A DNA stretch of 31,933 nucleotides from Candidatus Nomurabacteria bacterium (GTDB lineage: Bacteria; Patescibacteriota; Minisyncoccia; Phycocordibacterales; UBA9973), in contig JAHFNP010000003.1 of NCBI GenBank assembly GCA_023267245.1, positions 949 to 32,881 on the forward strand, read 5' to 3'. Below, one piece after another: positions 15,396 through 22,601 of this stretch. The number at the start of each line of letters is the position of its first letter. Positions within the stretch are counted from its first letter, which is position 1. Below the pieces are notes generated by a model. The model did no database searches. It was not told the DNA's origin and was given only the letters and a program-made list of their open reading frames with translations. The position numbers and the translations under genes were made by a program.

Positions 15396-16979
15396 ATGAC
15401 ATCAAAAAATACCTCACAAAAGAATAAATTTGGCACAAGGATTTCATCCGCGGATTTCAACGCTCCGGACGCTCATTGGAGCAAGGTGATCGCTGATAAA
15501 ATCCTCGAGATTTTCCCAGGTGAAGATATGTATACCTGCGCCGCCGGTATCAGCCCTTCAGGCGTGGTGCACTTCGGCAATTTCCGCGATGTTATGACCG
15601 TTCATGCTGTTATCAAAGAGCTGGAAGCTCGAGGCAAAAAGACAAAGTTTATTTTTTCGTGGGACGACTTTGATCGTCTGCGCAAAGTGCCGGCCGGCGT
15701 CGACGCAAGCTTCGAGAAATATATCGGCATGCCGCTTTCTTCGATACCTGATCCCTTAAGTGAATATCCTTCATATGCGAGGCGATTTGAAGTTGAATTT
15801 GAAAATGCAATGAAAGATCTCGGCATAGATTTGGAATTCCGTGTCCAGACTGATGAATATAAAAAGGGCGTTTATGACGATTTGATAATCAAGGCGATGC
15901 AAAACAGGCTTGAGATCGCGGATATTTTGCTGTCGTTCATGACAGAAAAGGGCAAGGAGAGTAAGGATCTTGATGAAGCGAAGTACAGGGAGAATTTCTA
16001 TCCTGTTTCTGTGTATTCTAAATTCTCAGGCAAAGATAATACTAAAATTTTAAATTATGACGGCAAGAGCACAATCACTTATAAATGTTTTGATACCGGC
16101 AATGAAGAGACTATCGATTTTACGCAAGATCATATCGTCAAACTTTCTTGGAAAGTGGATTGGCCGATGCGCTGGCTTTTTGAGGGTGTTGTCTTTGAGC
16201 CGGGTGGCAAGGATCATGCTTCTCCGGGGGGCAGTTATGATACTTCAAGCGTCATAGCCAAAAAGATATTTGACCGCGAAGCGCCGATTTTCGTCGGTTA
16301 TGAATTTGTCGGTATACGAGGTCTTGGCGCCAAGATGTCCGGATCTAAGGGTAATGCTATCAGTCCGGCAGAGTTGCTCAAGATTTATGAGCCGGAATTG
16401 TTGAAGTGGCTTTATTTGAGGCGCTTGCCGAATCAGGCTTTTGAACTTGCGTTTGATACGGAAATTTATCGCCAATATGATGAATATGACCGCGAATTTA
16501 AGGGCAATAGAATACCATTCAAACAAGCCGTCGCTTTCGGACAGATCATGCAATGGGACGAAAATAAATTAATTCAATTTTTGAAATCTGTTGATTTGAA
16601 TTATGACGAGTCATCAATCTCTATCCGGATGCAAAAAGCTCGGGCTTGGCTGGAGACTTACAATCCAAGCGAGATGATTGTGCTTCGTTCTGACATAAAT
16701 AAAGATTATGTTGCGACTATGTCGCCTGAGTCTATTGCGAATGTTCAAAAATTTGTCGCCAAATTAAAAGAGGGCGTGACCACGACTGAAGAATTGGAAA
16801 AAGTCATGTATGATATCCCGAAAGATACTGTTCTAACTGATAAAGAAAATGCCCCTCGCCAAAGAGCCTTTTTTAAAGATATCTACAACCTTCTCATAAG
16901 CGTCGACACCGGCCCGCGTCTCTCGACCTTCCTCTGGGCTCTTGATCGTAAGAAAGTTTTAGAATTGCTAAATATGTAA
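15396..16979 (+). CDS. lysS: Class I lysyl-tRNA synthetase
   Basis: 527 residues of the archaeal-type class I LysRS. The HIGH-like motif is HFGN at 59-62 (SPSGVVHFGNFRDVM) and the KMSKS loop is KMSGSK at 313-318. FSWDDFDRLRKVP and the PGGKDHASPGGSYDTS block are also typical. It charges tRNA-Lys; most bacteria use the unrelated class II enzyme, but class I is common in CPR bacteria, spirochaetes and alphaproteobacteria. The ATG at 15396 overlaps the upstream oxidase by 32 nt; it was chosen because the next in-frame ATG would remove the HWSKVIADKI start helix. Confidence 0.95.
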   Translation: MTSKNTSQKNKFGTRISSADFNAPDAHWSKVIADKILEIFPGEDMYTCAAGISPSGVVHFGNFRDVMTVHAVIKELEARGKKTKFIFSWDDFDRLRKVPAGVDASFEKYIGMPLSSIPDPLSEYPSYARRFEVEFENAMKDLGIDLEFRVQTDEYKKGVYDDLIIKAMQNRLEIADILLSFMTEKGKESKDLDEAKYRENFYPVSVYSKFSGKDNTKILNYDGKSTITYKCFDTGNEETIDFTQDHIVKLSWKVDWPMRWLFEGVVFEPGGKDHASPGGSYDTSSVIAKKIFDREAPIFVGYEFVGIRGLGAKMSGSKGNAISPAELLKIYEPELLKWLYLRRLPNQAFELAFDTEIYRQYDEYDREFKGNRIPFKQAVAFGQIMQWDENKLIQFLKSVDLNYDESSISIRMQKARAWLETYNPSEMIVLRSDINKDYVATMSPESIANVQKFVAKLKEGVTTTEELEKVMYDIPKDTVLTDKENAPRQRAFFKDIYNLLISVDTGPRLSTFLWALDRKKVLELLNM

Positions 16980-17000
16980 CTCCCTTTTAAATAAATTTAC

Positions 17001-17043
17001 ATATACGCGATAGCGTATATTGAACTACGGGGACAAAACCCGT
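17001..17043. other. Two hairpins in the lysS-17116 gap
   Basis: ATATACGC-gata-GCGTATAT (17001-17020) and ACGGG-gacaaaa-CCCGT (17027-17043). Neither has a following T-run, so termination of lysS is uncertain. The second abuts the -35 of the next promoter. Confidence 0.45.
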
Positions 17044-17071
17044 TGACAGGTCAATAATTTGATAGTAGGTT
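17043..17071 (+). promoter_or_regulatory. Promoter of 17116-17589 with dyad over the -35
   Basis: TTGACA (17043-17048), 17-bp spacer, TAGGTT (17066-17071). The -35 lies within the dyad TTGAC-AG-GTCAA (17043-17054), a possible operator. A leader of about 37 nt follows, containing the AAATAGTTCTAA motif shared with 17681. Confidence 0.55.
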
Positions 17072-17115
17072 GGATGGTAGATAAAATAGTTCTAAACAAT
17101 TAAATATTAGAAAAA

Positions 17116-17589
17116 ATGCACATAGAAAACATAAGTGTCATTTGGTATGGCAAAGAATTGCTATTTCTTGATCATGAAACAAGAAAAGTTTTTGACGCAA
17201 TTAAAAGTATTTGCTTTATGCCGACAGGTCAAGATAATGAGCACAAAGTTGTACTTAATCTTTTTCGAGATTGTCAGTTGTTTGATGAAGGTAAGTACGA
17301 ATATTGCAATAAAGATGATAAGGGTTTTATTCTCAATAAGATTATTCCTAAGTATTTTAAAGGTGTCGGATCTCAGCAAAAATTTGCTTATGATGGACTT
17401 ATACCTGTATTTTTTATGGCTGGGGATATGGTTGAAATCATTCATAACTCCAGAGAGAGTTTTTCTGAACAAATAAAAGCATACAATCCAACTTATTTGG
17501 AATTAAGAAATCAGAATCTACCTTTTGAAGAAATAGAAAAAAAATTAGAAACTAGAAAAGAAGTATTTCCTGATGTTTATCGTTTATGA
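17116..17589 (+). CDS. Unknown AT-rich gene
   Basis: 157 residues, no recognised family. Mixed alpha/beta look: a beta-rich N-terminus (ISVIWYGKELLFL), a hydrophobic stretch LIPVFFMAGDMVEII around 95-109 that is too polar for a clear membrane span, and a charged C-terminal helix. Soluble and cytoplasmic by default. It has its own promoter with a leader and a strong terminator 9 nt after the TGA stop, so it is a single-gene unit. It is paired with 17713-18039 by a shared leader motif. Confidence 0.7.
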   Translation: MHIENISVIWYGKELLFLDHETRKVFDAIKSICFMPTGQDNEHKVVLNLFRDCQLFDEGKYEYCNKDDKGFILNKIIPKYFKGVGSQQKFAYDGLIPVFFMAGDMVEIIHNSRESFSEQIKAYNPTYLELRNQNLPFEEIEKKLETRKEVFPDVYRL

Positions 17590-17597
17590 ATTTTTTT

Positions 17598-17628
17598 AAA
17601 AAGCCAAACCGAAAGGGGAGGCTTTTTT
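17598..17628 (+). terminator. Terminator of 17116-17589
   Basis: AAAAAGCC...GGCTTTTTT stem with an inner CC-GAAA-GG tetraloop and a T6 tail. Confidence 0.88.
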
Positions 17629-17643
17629 ATTTAGTACATAAGG

Positions 17644-17672
17644 TTGACAATTAATTTCAATCTTTGTAATCT
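17644..17672 (+). promoter_or_regulatory. Promoter of 17713-18039
   Basis: Consensus TTGACA (17644-17649), 17-bp spacer, TAATCT (17667-17672). The leader of about 34 nt contains AAATAGTTCTAAGTAATTT at 17681, matching the leader of the previous gene with 3 mismatches over 22 nt. Confidence 0.72.
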
Positions 17673-17712
17673 TGGGAAAGAAATAGTTCTAAGTAATTTA
17701 ATCCCTGGTATC

Positions 17713-18039
17713 ATGACTACAAAAATTATTAGTTTCGCACAAATACAGTTAATGTTTAATTTACCCAAACTCAGTGAAGGCCCTCATAGTAGTCCTAGGA
17801 CGGTAACGTATAAGATCTTGCCATTTGAGGATGGCTGGTCTGTATTAACAAAAAATGCAAATGATACATGCTCCTCACCCTTTGGGAAACTCGGTAAAGA
17901 TGTGTGGACTACCGAAGAAGTTAAAATCTTTTTTTCTTCGAAGGATTTTACAAAGTACAACAAAGGAAAGGCGTACAAAAGTAAGGATGAAAGTTCGGAT
18001 ATTAATAACAAGGAAGAATTTCTGACCTTGATTGGTTAA
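17713..18039 (+). CDS. Unknown small soluble protein
   Basis: 108 residues from the ATG at 17713 (MTTKIISFAQIQLMF). An in-frame TTG at 17644 coincides with the -35 box, so a longer protein is rejected. No family recognised. The central part (TVTYKILPFEDGWSVLTKN) looks beta-rich, and the C-terminal half is Lys/Asp/Ser-rich, perhaps disordered. No membrane segment. Flanked by its own promoter and a perfect terminator. It may be functionally linked to 17116-17589 through the shared leader. Confidence 0.68.
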   Translation: MTTKIISFAQIQLMFNLPKLSEGPHSSPRTVTYKILPFEDGWSVLTKNANDTCSSPFGKLGKDVWTTEEVKIFFSSKDFTKYNKGKAYKSKDESSDINNKEEFLTLIG

Positions 18040-18052
18040 TTATCAGCGATAG

Positions 18053-18086
18053 AAAACCCCTATATTATGTTTAATATAGGGGTTTT
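18053..18086. terminator. Strong terminator after 17713-18039
   Basis: Perfect 15-bp stem AAAACCCCTATATTA with its complement and a TGTT loop; the arms give A- and T-tracts, so it can work in both directions. Confidence 0.9.
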
Positions 18087-18146
18087 AAAATTTCTGATGA
18101 ATAATGCTCTAAATATTTACCTATGTCGATTTTCCCCTCATATGTG

Positions 18147-18174
18147 TTTACATTTATTAAAATTTATATATAAT
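18147..18174 (+). promoter_or_regulatory. Promoter of rplY, leaderless
   Basis: TTTACA (18147-18152), 16-bp spacer, TATAAT (18169-18174), then 8 nt to the ATG at 18183. Confidence 0.7.
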
Positions 18175-18182
18175 AGCCAAAT

Positions 18183-18818
18183 ATGAATACAATTCAAGTT
18201 AAAGCAAGAGATGCTAAAAATAGCTCCGCATTTTTGAGAAAGAACGGCCAATTGCCAGCTGTTTTCTACGGCGCTGGCCAGAAGACGACCTCAATCGTCC
18301 TAGATGAGCGCGATTTTGAAAAGATTTTGAAAAAAGCGGGTGAATCTACTACAGTTACTTTGAAATCCGATGGCGGTGAGATTTCATCCCTTATTCACGA
18401 CATCCAGCGCGATCCTGTGAACGGCAAGCCTATCCATGTTGATTTCCTAGCGATCGATGTAAACAAAGTGATAAGGGTTGGAGTACCGCTAGAATTTATC
18501 GGCAATTCAAATGCGATAAAAGCAGGAGGCATTTTGGTTAAAGTTTTACACGAAATCGAAATCGAAGCTTTACCGAAAGATCTGCCTCAGAAAATTGAAG
18601 TTGATATATCCAAGCTTGTTACCGCTGAAGATAATGTTCTTGTCAGTGATCTTATTATGCCGACCGGCGTGAAAGCTATAACTAAAGAAATTGAAGTTGT
18701 CGCCGCTATCTCTATCCCGCAAGAGGAAAAAGCTGAAGAATCCGCTCCAGCTGACTTGTCTGCAATCGAAGTAGAAAAGAAGGGCAAGAAGGAGGAAGAG
18801 GCGATCCCGGAAGCTTAA
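18183..18818 (+). CDS. rplY: Ribosomal protein bL25 (Ctc/TL5 form)
   Basis: 211 residues, the long two-domain form. The N-terminal 5S rRNA-binding domain has KNGQLPAVFYGAG and LIHDIQRDPVNGKPIHVDF; the C-terminal beta domain has VPLEFIGNSNAIKAGGIL and LPKDLPQKIEVDISKL. An acidic Lys/Glu tail ends the protein. It binds 5S rRNA in the 50S subunit. The transcript is probably leaderless, with no Shine-Dalgarno sequence before the ATG. Confidence 0.95.
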   Translation: MNTIQVKARDAKNSSAFLRKNGQLPAVFYGAGQKTTSIVLDERDFEKILKKAGESTTVTLKSDGGEISSLIHDIQRDPVNGKPIHVDFLAIDVNKVIRVGVPLEFIGNSNAIKAGGILVKVLHEIEIEALPKDLPQKIEVDISKLVTAEDNVLVSDLIMPTGVKAITKEIEVVAAISIPQEEKAEESAPADLSAIEVEKKGKKEEEAIPEA

Positions 18819-18834
18819 ACAGTCAAATAAAAAA

Positions 18835-18843
18835 TGCTATAAT
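18835..18843 (+). promoter_or_regulatory. Extended -10 of the transglycosylase gene
   Basis: TGCTATAAT, an extended -10, ending 7 nt before the GTG start at 18851. TTAAAC (18815-18820) at 17-bp spacing can serve as a weak -35. Confidence 0.65.
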
Positions 18844-18850
18844 AAAACCT

Positions 18851-20299
18851 GTGAAAAAATCTTTTTCCAGGTTTTTTATATTTCTGTTTGTCGCTGTATT
18901 TTTAGCGGGATTTTTTTCTTTCTTAAAATCCGTTCCAGTTTATGCCGATGATGATCCGGCTATTGCCGATTGTCAGAATTATTTAAACCAAGCTCCGCAA
19001 TCTGATCTCAATAATCCAGCTAGCAAGGCGGCTCAATGCAAAAATCTCATCGATCTTTTTGCCGAACTTGCCGTCCAGCAAAAACAGCTTGTAAATCAAC
19101 AGGGAGTCACAGGCAATCTTAATAGTGATATAAAATCCCTTACTAGCAAAATAAACCAAAAGAAAACAGAGATTAAAGCCAAGATCGCCCATGTCGCCGT
19201 ATTGAACAATTCGATCAGTGAAAAAAAAGTAGTCATCCAGGTACTCTCAAGCAAGATCCAAAGCCAGAAAGATTCCCTTGGTCAACTCTTGCGTAAAACC
19301 AATGAGATAGATAATGCTAATCTAACCAATCTATTATTTTCGGCGCAGTCTCTTTCAGAATTTTATTCGGATATTAGTATTTTTAATTCTCTGGAATCAC
19401 AAATAAAAGTTTCCGTCGATGGCATAAAAACTGATAAATCAACTACCGAACAAAAAAAAGCCGAGCTTGAAAAAGAGCAAAATAAGACAATCGACGAGAA
19501 ACAATCTCTCCAGCAAACTCAGGCAAGTCTTTCAAAAGAGCAATTAACCCAAAAATCTTTATTGTCTATAAGTAAAGATAAGGAATCGAGTTACAAGCAG
19601 ATTATCGCGCAACAGCAAGCAAAGGTTGCTCAAATTAAAGCCAAATTATTCCAACTCGCCGGCGGATCCAAGGCCATCAGGTTTGATGAGGCTTTGCAAT
19701 ACGCCTTGAAAGCCCAAACTGCTACAGGCATCGACCCGGCATTCCTGCTTGCGATAGCAACACAAGAATCAAACCTAGGCGCGAATGTCGGTTCTTGTTA
19801 TTTGTCAGACACGAGCAGTGGTGCAGGTTTAAGCGTAAAAAGCGGCAAGATTTTCCCAAATGTGATGAAGCCTTCTCGCGACATTACGCCATTCCTAGAT
19901 ATTGTTAGTCGTCTTGGTTTTGACCCGCTTAAAACGCTTGTTTCTTGTCCGATTCCTTCGGCCGGCGGCTACGGCGGGGCTATGGGTCCGGCGCAATTTA
20001 TCGCCTCTACATGGAAAATATTTGAAAATAGACTGAAAGCTGCCTTAAATAATTCAACTCCGAATCCATGGAATCCGGAAGATGCATTCATGGCTTCAGC
20101 AATGTACCTGACCGACCTCGGGGCTGTCGGCAATAGCTATACCGCGCAGATTAAGGCAGCCTGCAAATATTACGGTTCTGGGGGCTCAACCTGTTCTTAT
20201 GGCAGGAATGTTATGAGTCTAGCCTATGGTAAGGGGAGCGATCTCGGGATTCAGGGGGATATCGATTATTTGAAGCAATACGGGGTATCTAGGCGATAA
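18851..20299 (+). CDS. Secreted coiled-coil lytic transglycosylase
   Basis: 482 residues, GTG start. A signal peptide (residues about 1-32, hydrophobic core FFIFLFVAVFLAGFF, cleavage near VYADDD) is followed by a long coiled coil at 70-265 like that of PcsB/CwlO/EnvC-type hydrolases. A C-terminal SLT-type domain contains AIATQESNLG with catalytic Glu306, GGAMGPAQF (376-383) and TPNPWNPEDAFMASAMYL, a set typical of MltB-like enzymes. It should cut peptidoglycan glycan strands outside the membrane; the coiled coil may tether it to the division apparatus, by analogy. Confidence 0.88.
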   Translation: MKKSFSRFFIFLFVAVFLAGFFSFLKSVPVYADDDPAIADCQNYLNQAPQSDLNNPASKAAQCKNLIDLFAELAVQQKQLVNQQGVTGNLNSDIKSLTSKINQKKTEIKAKIAHVAVLNNSISEKKVVIQVLSSKIQSQKDSLGQLLRKTNEIDNANLTNLLFSAQSLSEFYSDISIFNSLESQIKVSVDGIKTDKSTTEQKKAELEKEQNKTIDEKQSLQQTQASLSKEQLTQKSLLSISKDKESSYKQIIAQQQAKVAQIKAKLFQLAGGSKAIRFDEALQYALKAQTATGIDPAFLLAIATQESNLGANVGSCYLSDTSSGAGLSVKSGKIFPNVMKPSRDITPFLDIVSRLGFDPLKTLVSCPIPSAGGYGGAMGPAQFIASTWKIFENRLKAALNNSTPNPWNPEDAFMASAMYLTDLGAVGNSYTAQIKAACKYYGSGGSTCSYGRNVMSLAYGKGSDLGIQGDIDYLKQYGVSRR

Positions 20300-20312
20300 A
20301 TGGGTTTTATAT

Positions 20313-20341
20313 TTGCCATAATATATGAATTATGCTAATAT
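20313..20341 (+). promoter_or_regulatory. Promoter of rpmE, near-leaderless
   Basis: TTGCCA (20313-20318), 17-bp spacer, TAATAT (20336-20341) preceded by TGC, then 9 nt to the ATG at 20351. Confidence 0.6.
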
Positions 20342-20350
20342 TTCAAAATT

Positions 20351-20581
20351 ATGAAATCAGCCATACATCCAACATATTATTCAAAAGCAAAAGCGACCTG
20401 CGCCTGCGGAGCCGTCTATGAAGTCGGTTCTACTAAGGAAGAAATAAACAATGAAATCTGCTCTCATTGCCACCCTTTTTATACCGGTAAAGAAAACATC
20501 CTCGACGCTGCCGGCCGAGTAGATAAGTTCAAGAAGCGCCAAGTTGCTTCCACTGCGAAGAAAACCGCGAGCAAAAAATAA
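20351..20581 (+). CDS. rpmE: Ribosomal protein bL31, zinc-binding form
   Basis: 76 residues. MKSAIHPTYYSKAKATCACG and EICSHCHPFYTGKEN show the Cys pairs of the zinc-binding (C+) form of bL31, which bridges the 50S and 30S subunits. The tail is Lys/Ala-rich and extends past the core. It is separated from prfA by two palindromes. Confidence 0.95.
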   Translation: MKSAIHPTYYSKAKATCACGAVYEVGSTKEEINNEICSHCHPFYTGKENILDAAGRVDKFKKRQVASTAKKTASKK

Positions 20582-20593
20582 ATAATTTAGTAT

Positions 20594-20648
20594 CCCCGCC
20601 GTCGGCGGGGTCAGACTACCACACCGCACTCCTTGCGGTGTGGTAGTC
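20594..20648. repeat. Tandem palindromes just before prfA
   Basis: First CCCCGCCG-t-CGGCGGGG (20594-20610), a copy of the window's palindrome family. Then a perfect 15-bp stem GACTACCACACCGCA, loop CTCCT, and its complement (20614-20648). The second ends 6 nt before the prfA ATG, so it would lie next to the ribosome binding region on any read-through transcript. No U-run follows. Confidence 0.75.
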
Positions 20649-20654
20649 GATTAT

Positions 20655-21614
20655 ATGAATATCAACATAGAAGAATTAAAAAAGAATCCGAAAACTTCCC
20701 ATCTGGCTGAGGTGTACGAGAAATTGATGCACGATGAAGAAAATGTAAGAGACATGATAGAGGGGGATGAAACTCTCACCGAGCTTGGCAAAGAAGATTT
20801 AGATAATATAAAGATTCAAAAAGACGCAATCGAAAAACAGATTGAGGATATTTCAGTGTCTGAAAAAGAAGAAGAGGAGTTCCCCAATGAAGTTATTTTG
20901 GAGATTAGGGCCGGCGCCGGCGGCGATGAGGCTTCTATTTTTGCATTCGAGTTGGCTCAAATGTACGAAAAGTATGCCGCGCGCATGGGCTGGATAACCA
21001 GAACTATTCATGAATCTAAAAGTCCCGTCGGCGGCTACAAAGAAGCTGTTATTGAGATTAAAGGAAAAAATGTTTACAAGAATCTCCGATTCGAGACCGG
21101 GGTGCATCGCATTCAGCGCATTCCGGCGACGGAGAAATCCGGCCGGATTCATACTTCGACCGCTTCCGTCGCAATCTTGCCGATCCGCAAAAAGCATAAA
21201 TTTGAGATAAATCCCGTCGATCTTGAAATGGAATTTTCGAGATCCGGCGGTGCCGGCGGACAGAATGTCAACAAAGTTGAAACAGCCGTCAGAATAATCC
21301 ACATCCCGACCGGCATAGATGTCCGCTCGACGGCGGAGCGAAGTCAGCTGAAGAACAGGGAATTGGCTATGTCCATCCTTCTCTCCAAGCTCGAGGCCCT
21401 TCAAGAAGAAGAGGAGGCCAAAAAGTACGCCAACGAACGAAAAGAACAGATTGGTACCGGCGACCGCAGTGAGAAAATAAGGACTTATAATGAAACTCAG
21501 GACCGAGTTACTGACCACCGCATCAAGCAATCTTGGCATAATATCAAGGCAATTGTGGGCGAAGGCGCGCTGGAGCAGATAATCGAAGACATAAGCAACT
21601 TCAAGAACGAATAA
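20655..21614 (+). CDS. prfA: Peptide chain release factor 1
   Basis: 319 residues from the ATG at 20655; an upstream GTG at 20640 lies in the hairpin and was rejected. RF1-type codon recognition motif PAT (157-159, in RIPATEKSGRIHTS) rather than the SPF of RF2, and the catalytic GGQ at 201-203. RF1 ends translation at UAA and UAG. The N-terminal domain is shorter than in E. coli RF1. Its presence means UAG is still read as stop, which matters for the amber codon at 14381. Confidence 0.96.
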   Translation: MNINIEELKKNPKTSHLAEVYEKLMHDEENVRDMIEGDETLTELGKEDLDNIKIQKDAIEKQIEDISVSEKEEEEFPNEVILEIRAGAGGDEASIFAFELAQMYEKYAARMGWITRTIHESKSPVGGYKEAVIEIKGKNVYKNLRFETGVHRIQRIPATEKSGRIHTSTASVAILPIRKKHKFEINPVDLEMEFSRSGGAGGQNVNKVETAVRIIHIPTGIDVRSTAERSQLKNRELAMSILLSKLEALQEEEEAKKYANERKEQIGTGDRSEKIRTYNETQDRVTDHRIKQSWHNIKAIVGEGALEQIIEDISNFKNE

Positions 21615-21617
21615 AAT

Positions 21618-21649
21618 TTGACAACGATAACATAATCGTTGTATATATT
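21618..21649 (+). promoter_or_regulatory. Possible promoter with an inverted-repeat operator
   Basis: TTGACA (21618-21623) and TATATA (21642-21647) at 18-bp spacing, with a perfect dyad ACAACGAT-aacata-ATCGTTGT (21621-21642) filling the gap between them. Alternatively the dyad with the later TTTTTT (21652-21657) is the prfA terminator. Both readings are possible. Confidence 0.45.
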
Positions 21650-21734
21650 GGTTTTTTACTTTACAACACGAATATCTTTTGGTATATTATTTTCTCGTCG
21701 TTCTTTAAATAAAAATCATTATTTAATTTTGTTT

Positions 21735-21854
21735 GAGGGAAGCGCATAGCAAATCTGATTTCAGGTTTTCTGCGCGCTTCTCCTCGAAGCAATTACCAGT
21801 TTCAAAAAGCCCGCCCAAGGACGGATAAAACTTACACATTGTAAGTCTGGAATT
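21735..21854 (+). ncRNA. Structured 5' leader of 21861-22406 (candidate cis-regulatory RNA)
   Basis: Stem I: GAGGGAAGCGC (21735-21745) pairs with GCGCTTC-t-CCTC (21774-21785), 11 bp with one bulged base. Stem II: AATT-a-CCAG (21791-21799) pairs with CTGG-AATT (21847-21854). Inside it lie a small CCG/CGG element (21811-21824) and the perfect hairpin ACTTACA-cat-TGTAAGT (21830-21846). The structure ends 6 nt before the ATG. Not recognised as a known riboswitch; the pairing is read by eye. Confidence 0.45.
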
Positions 21855-21860
21855 AATACG

Positions 21861-22406
21861 ATGAAAAAAACAAGTTTAGCAGTATCCGTGATCCTTACCT
21901 TTGGATTCGTTAACAGCATGCTTTCAATGACTGCTTTTAACAACAAGTGCGAAAAAATTTCTAAAAAAACAGGAATCTCCGCTTGGGAAATTAAGCAGTA
22001 TTTCGTTGCAAAGTATGACCAGGCAACGCTTGAACCGTTTGCAAAATCGGTTGGTCAACCGTTGGGAAAAGTGCAATTGGTGCGCAAGCAACTAATTTCA
22101 TCTGGTATTATCAGCAATGATAACACCCCAACCACCTTGACTGTAAGGAGAGTGGAAGAAATTGGTGCGAAATTACTTGGTTATTTCATTTCCACCGGAG
22201 AAATAACTGCTAAAAACATGGGGCCACATGCCTATTCACTTGCAACAAGCGCATGTGTGTTCGGTCCAAACGGTGTACCTGTTCTAAAAAACGAACAGCT
22301 GCAGGTTTCCGATATTTACTGGGTGATTGAAAAGCAGGTAACTGCTAATCAGGAATCGCCTGTGTATTCAGGAGAAACCGTGTTTGGTCTGGCTACTGCT
22401 AATTAA
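21861..22406 (+). CDS. Unknown protein behind a long structured leader
   Basis: 181 residues. Residues 1-23 (MKKTSLAVSVILTFGFVNSM) look like a signal peptide or membrane anchor without a clear cleavage site. Residues 30-80 are predicted mostly helical and vaguely like a helix-turn-helix (ISAWEIKQYF, PLGKVQLVRKQLISSG). The C-terminal half has DIYWVIEKQV and a Gly/Thr-rich end. No family recognised. It has its own terminator and a leader of about 200 nt, very long for this window. Export and regulation by the leader are guesses. Confidence 0.7.
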   Translation: MKKTSLAVSVILTFGFVNSMLSMTAFNNKCEKISKKTGISAWEIKQYFVAKYDQATLEPFAKSVGQPLGKVQLVRKQLISSGIISNDNTPTTLTVRRVEEIGAKLLGYFISTGEITAKNMGPHAYSLATSACVFGPNGVPVLKNEQLQVSDIYWVIEKQVTANQESPVYSGETVFGLATAN

Positions 22407-22431
22407 AAAGCAGAAAGTGCCGCACGTAAAG

Positions 22432-22463
22432 ACGCATTGGGATTTATCCTAATGCGTTTTTTT
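22432..22463 (+). terminator. Terminator of 21861-22406
   Basis: 12-bp stem ACGCATTGGGAT/ATCCTAATGCGT with a TT loop and a T7 tail. Confidence 0.9.
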
Positions 22464-22547
22464 ATTGCTTTTTAAAATTTATTATAGTAATATTATGGGC
22501 AAGTAATTCAGAGTTTTAAGAGTTACGTTATTAATTAGTTTTCTTTC

Positions 22548-22588
22548 TATAATGTTAAGGGAGCAATTTCTTAAGTTAAACGAAGGAG
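22548..22588 (+). promoter_or_regulatory. Promoter and leader of the RRM gene
   Basis: TATAAT (22548-22553), then a leader of about 40 nt with a small hairpin TTAAG...CTTAA (22555-22574) and GAAGGAG (22582-22588), one of the few Shine-Dalgarno-like sites in the window, 13 nt before the ATG. The spacing is long, so its use is uncertain. Confidence 0.5.
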
Positions 22589-22601
22589 TATTGTCAAATA
22601 T

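Larger units (their letters stand above)
13670..15427 (+). pseudogene. FAD-linked oxidase (GlcD/D-lactate dehydrogenase-like) interrupted by an in-frame TAG
   Basis: Reads as one 586-codon frame broken only by TAG at 14381-14383 (codon 238). Before it are FAD-binding SAGTDMTGGPLNDSIILDF and GGMFSNNSGGEKTLRYGK; after it come RKIADLIEENR, KNSAGYYIWNV, GSQGTLGMVTEVTF, the metal-binding GHPGDGNFH and the C-terminal FDPQDIFNPGKK. Both sides are in the same frame and all family blocks are present, so this is a point nonsense change, probably at a Tyr codon, not a frameshift. Two palindromic insertions lie at about residues 103-128 and 154-162. It could be a new pseudogene, a read-through gene, a two-piece protein or a sequencing error. 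Intact homologues oxidise D-2-hydroxy acids. Confidence 0.85.

Noticed and set aside
13670..15427. Amber recoding (UAG as an amino acid) to explain the oxidase gene
   Set aside because: TAG ends at least 6547-6738, the S41 peptidase and 31115-31486, and RF1 is encoded at 20655. One site does not support a recoded genome.
17644..17712. Longer N-terminus from TTG for the gene at 17713
   Set aside because: The TTG coincides with a consensus -35 box and the extra residues would span the promoter and leader.
20640..20654. GTG start for prfA
   Set aside because: It lies within the 15-bp hairpin arm; RF1 proteins align from the ATG at 20655.
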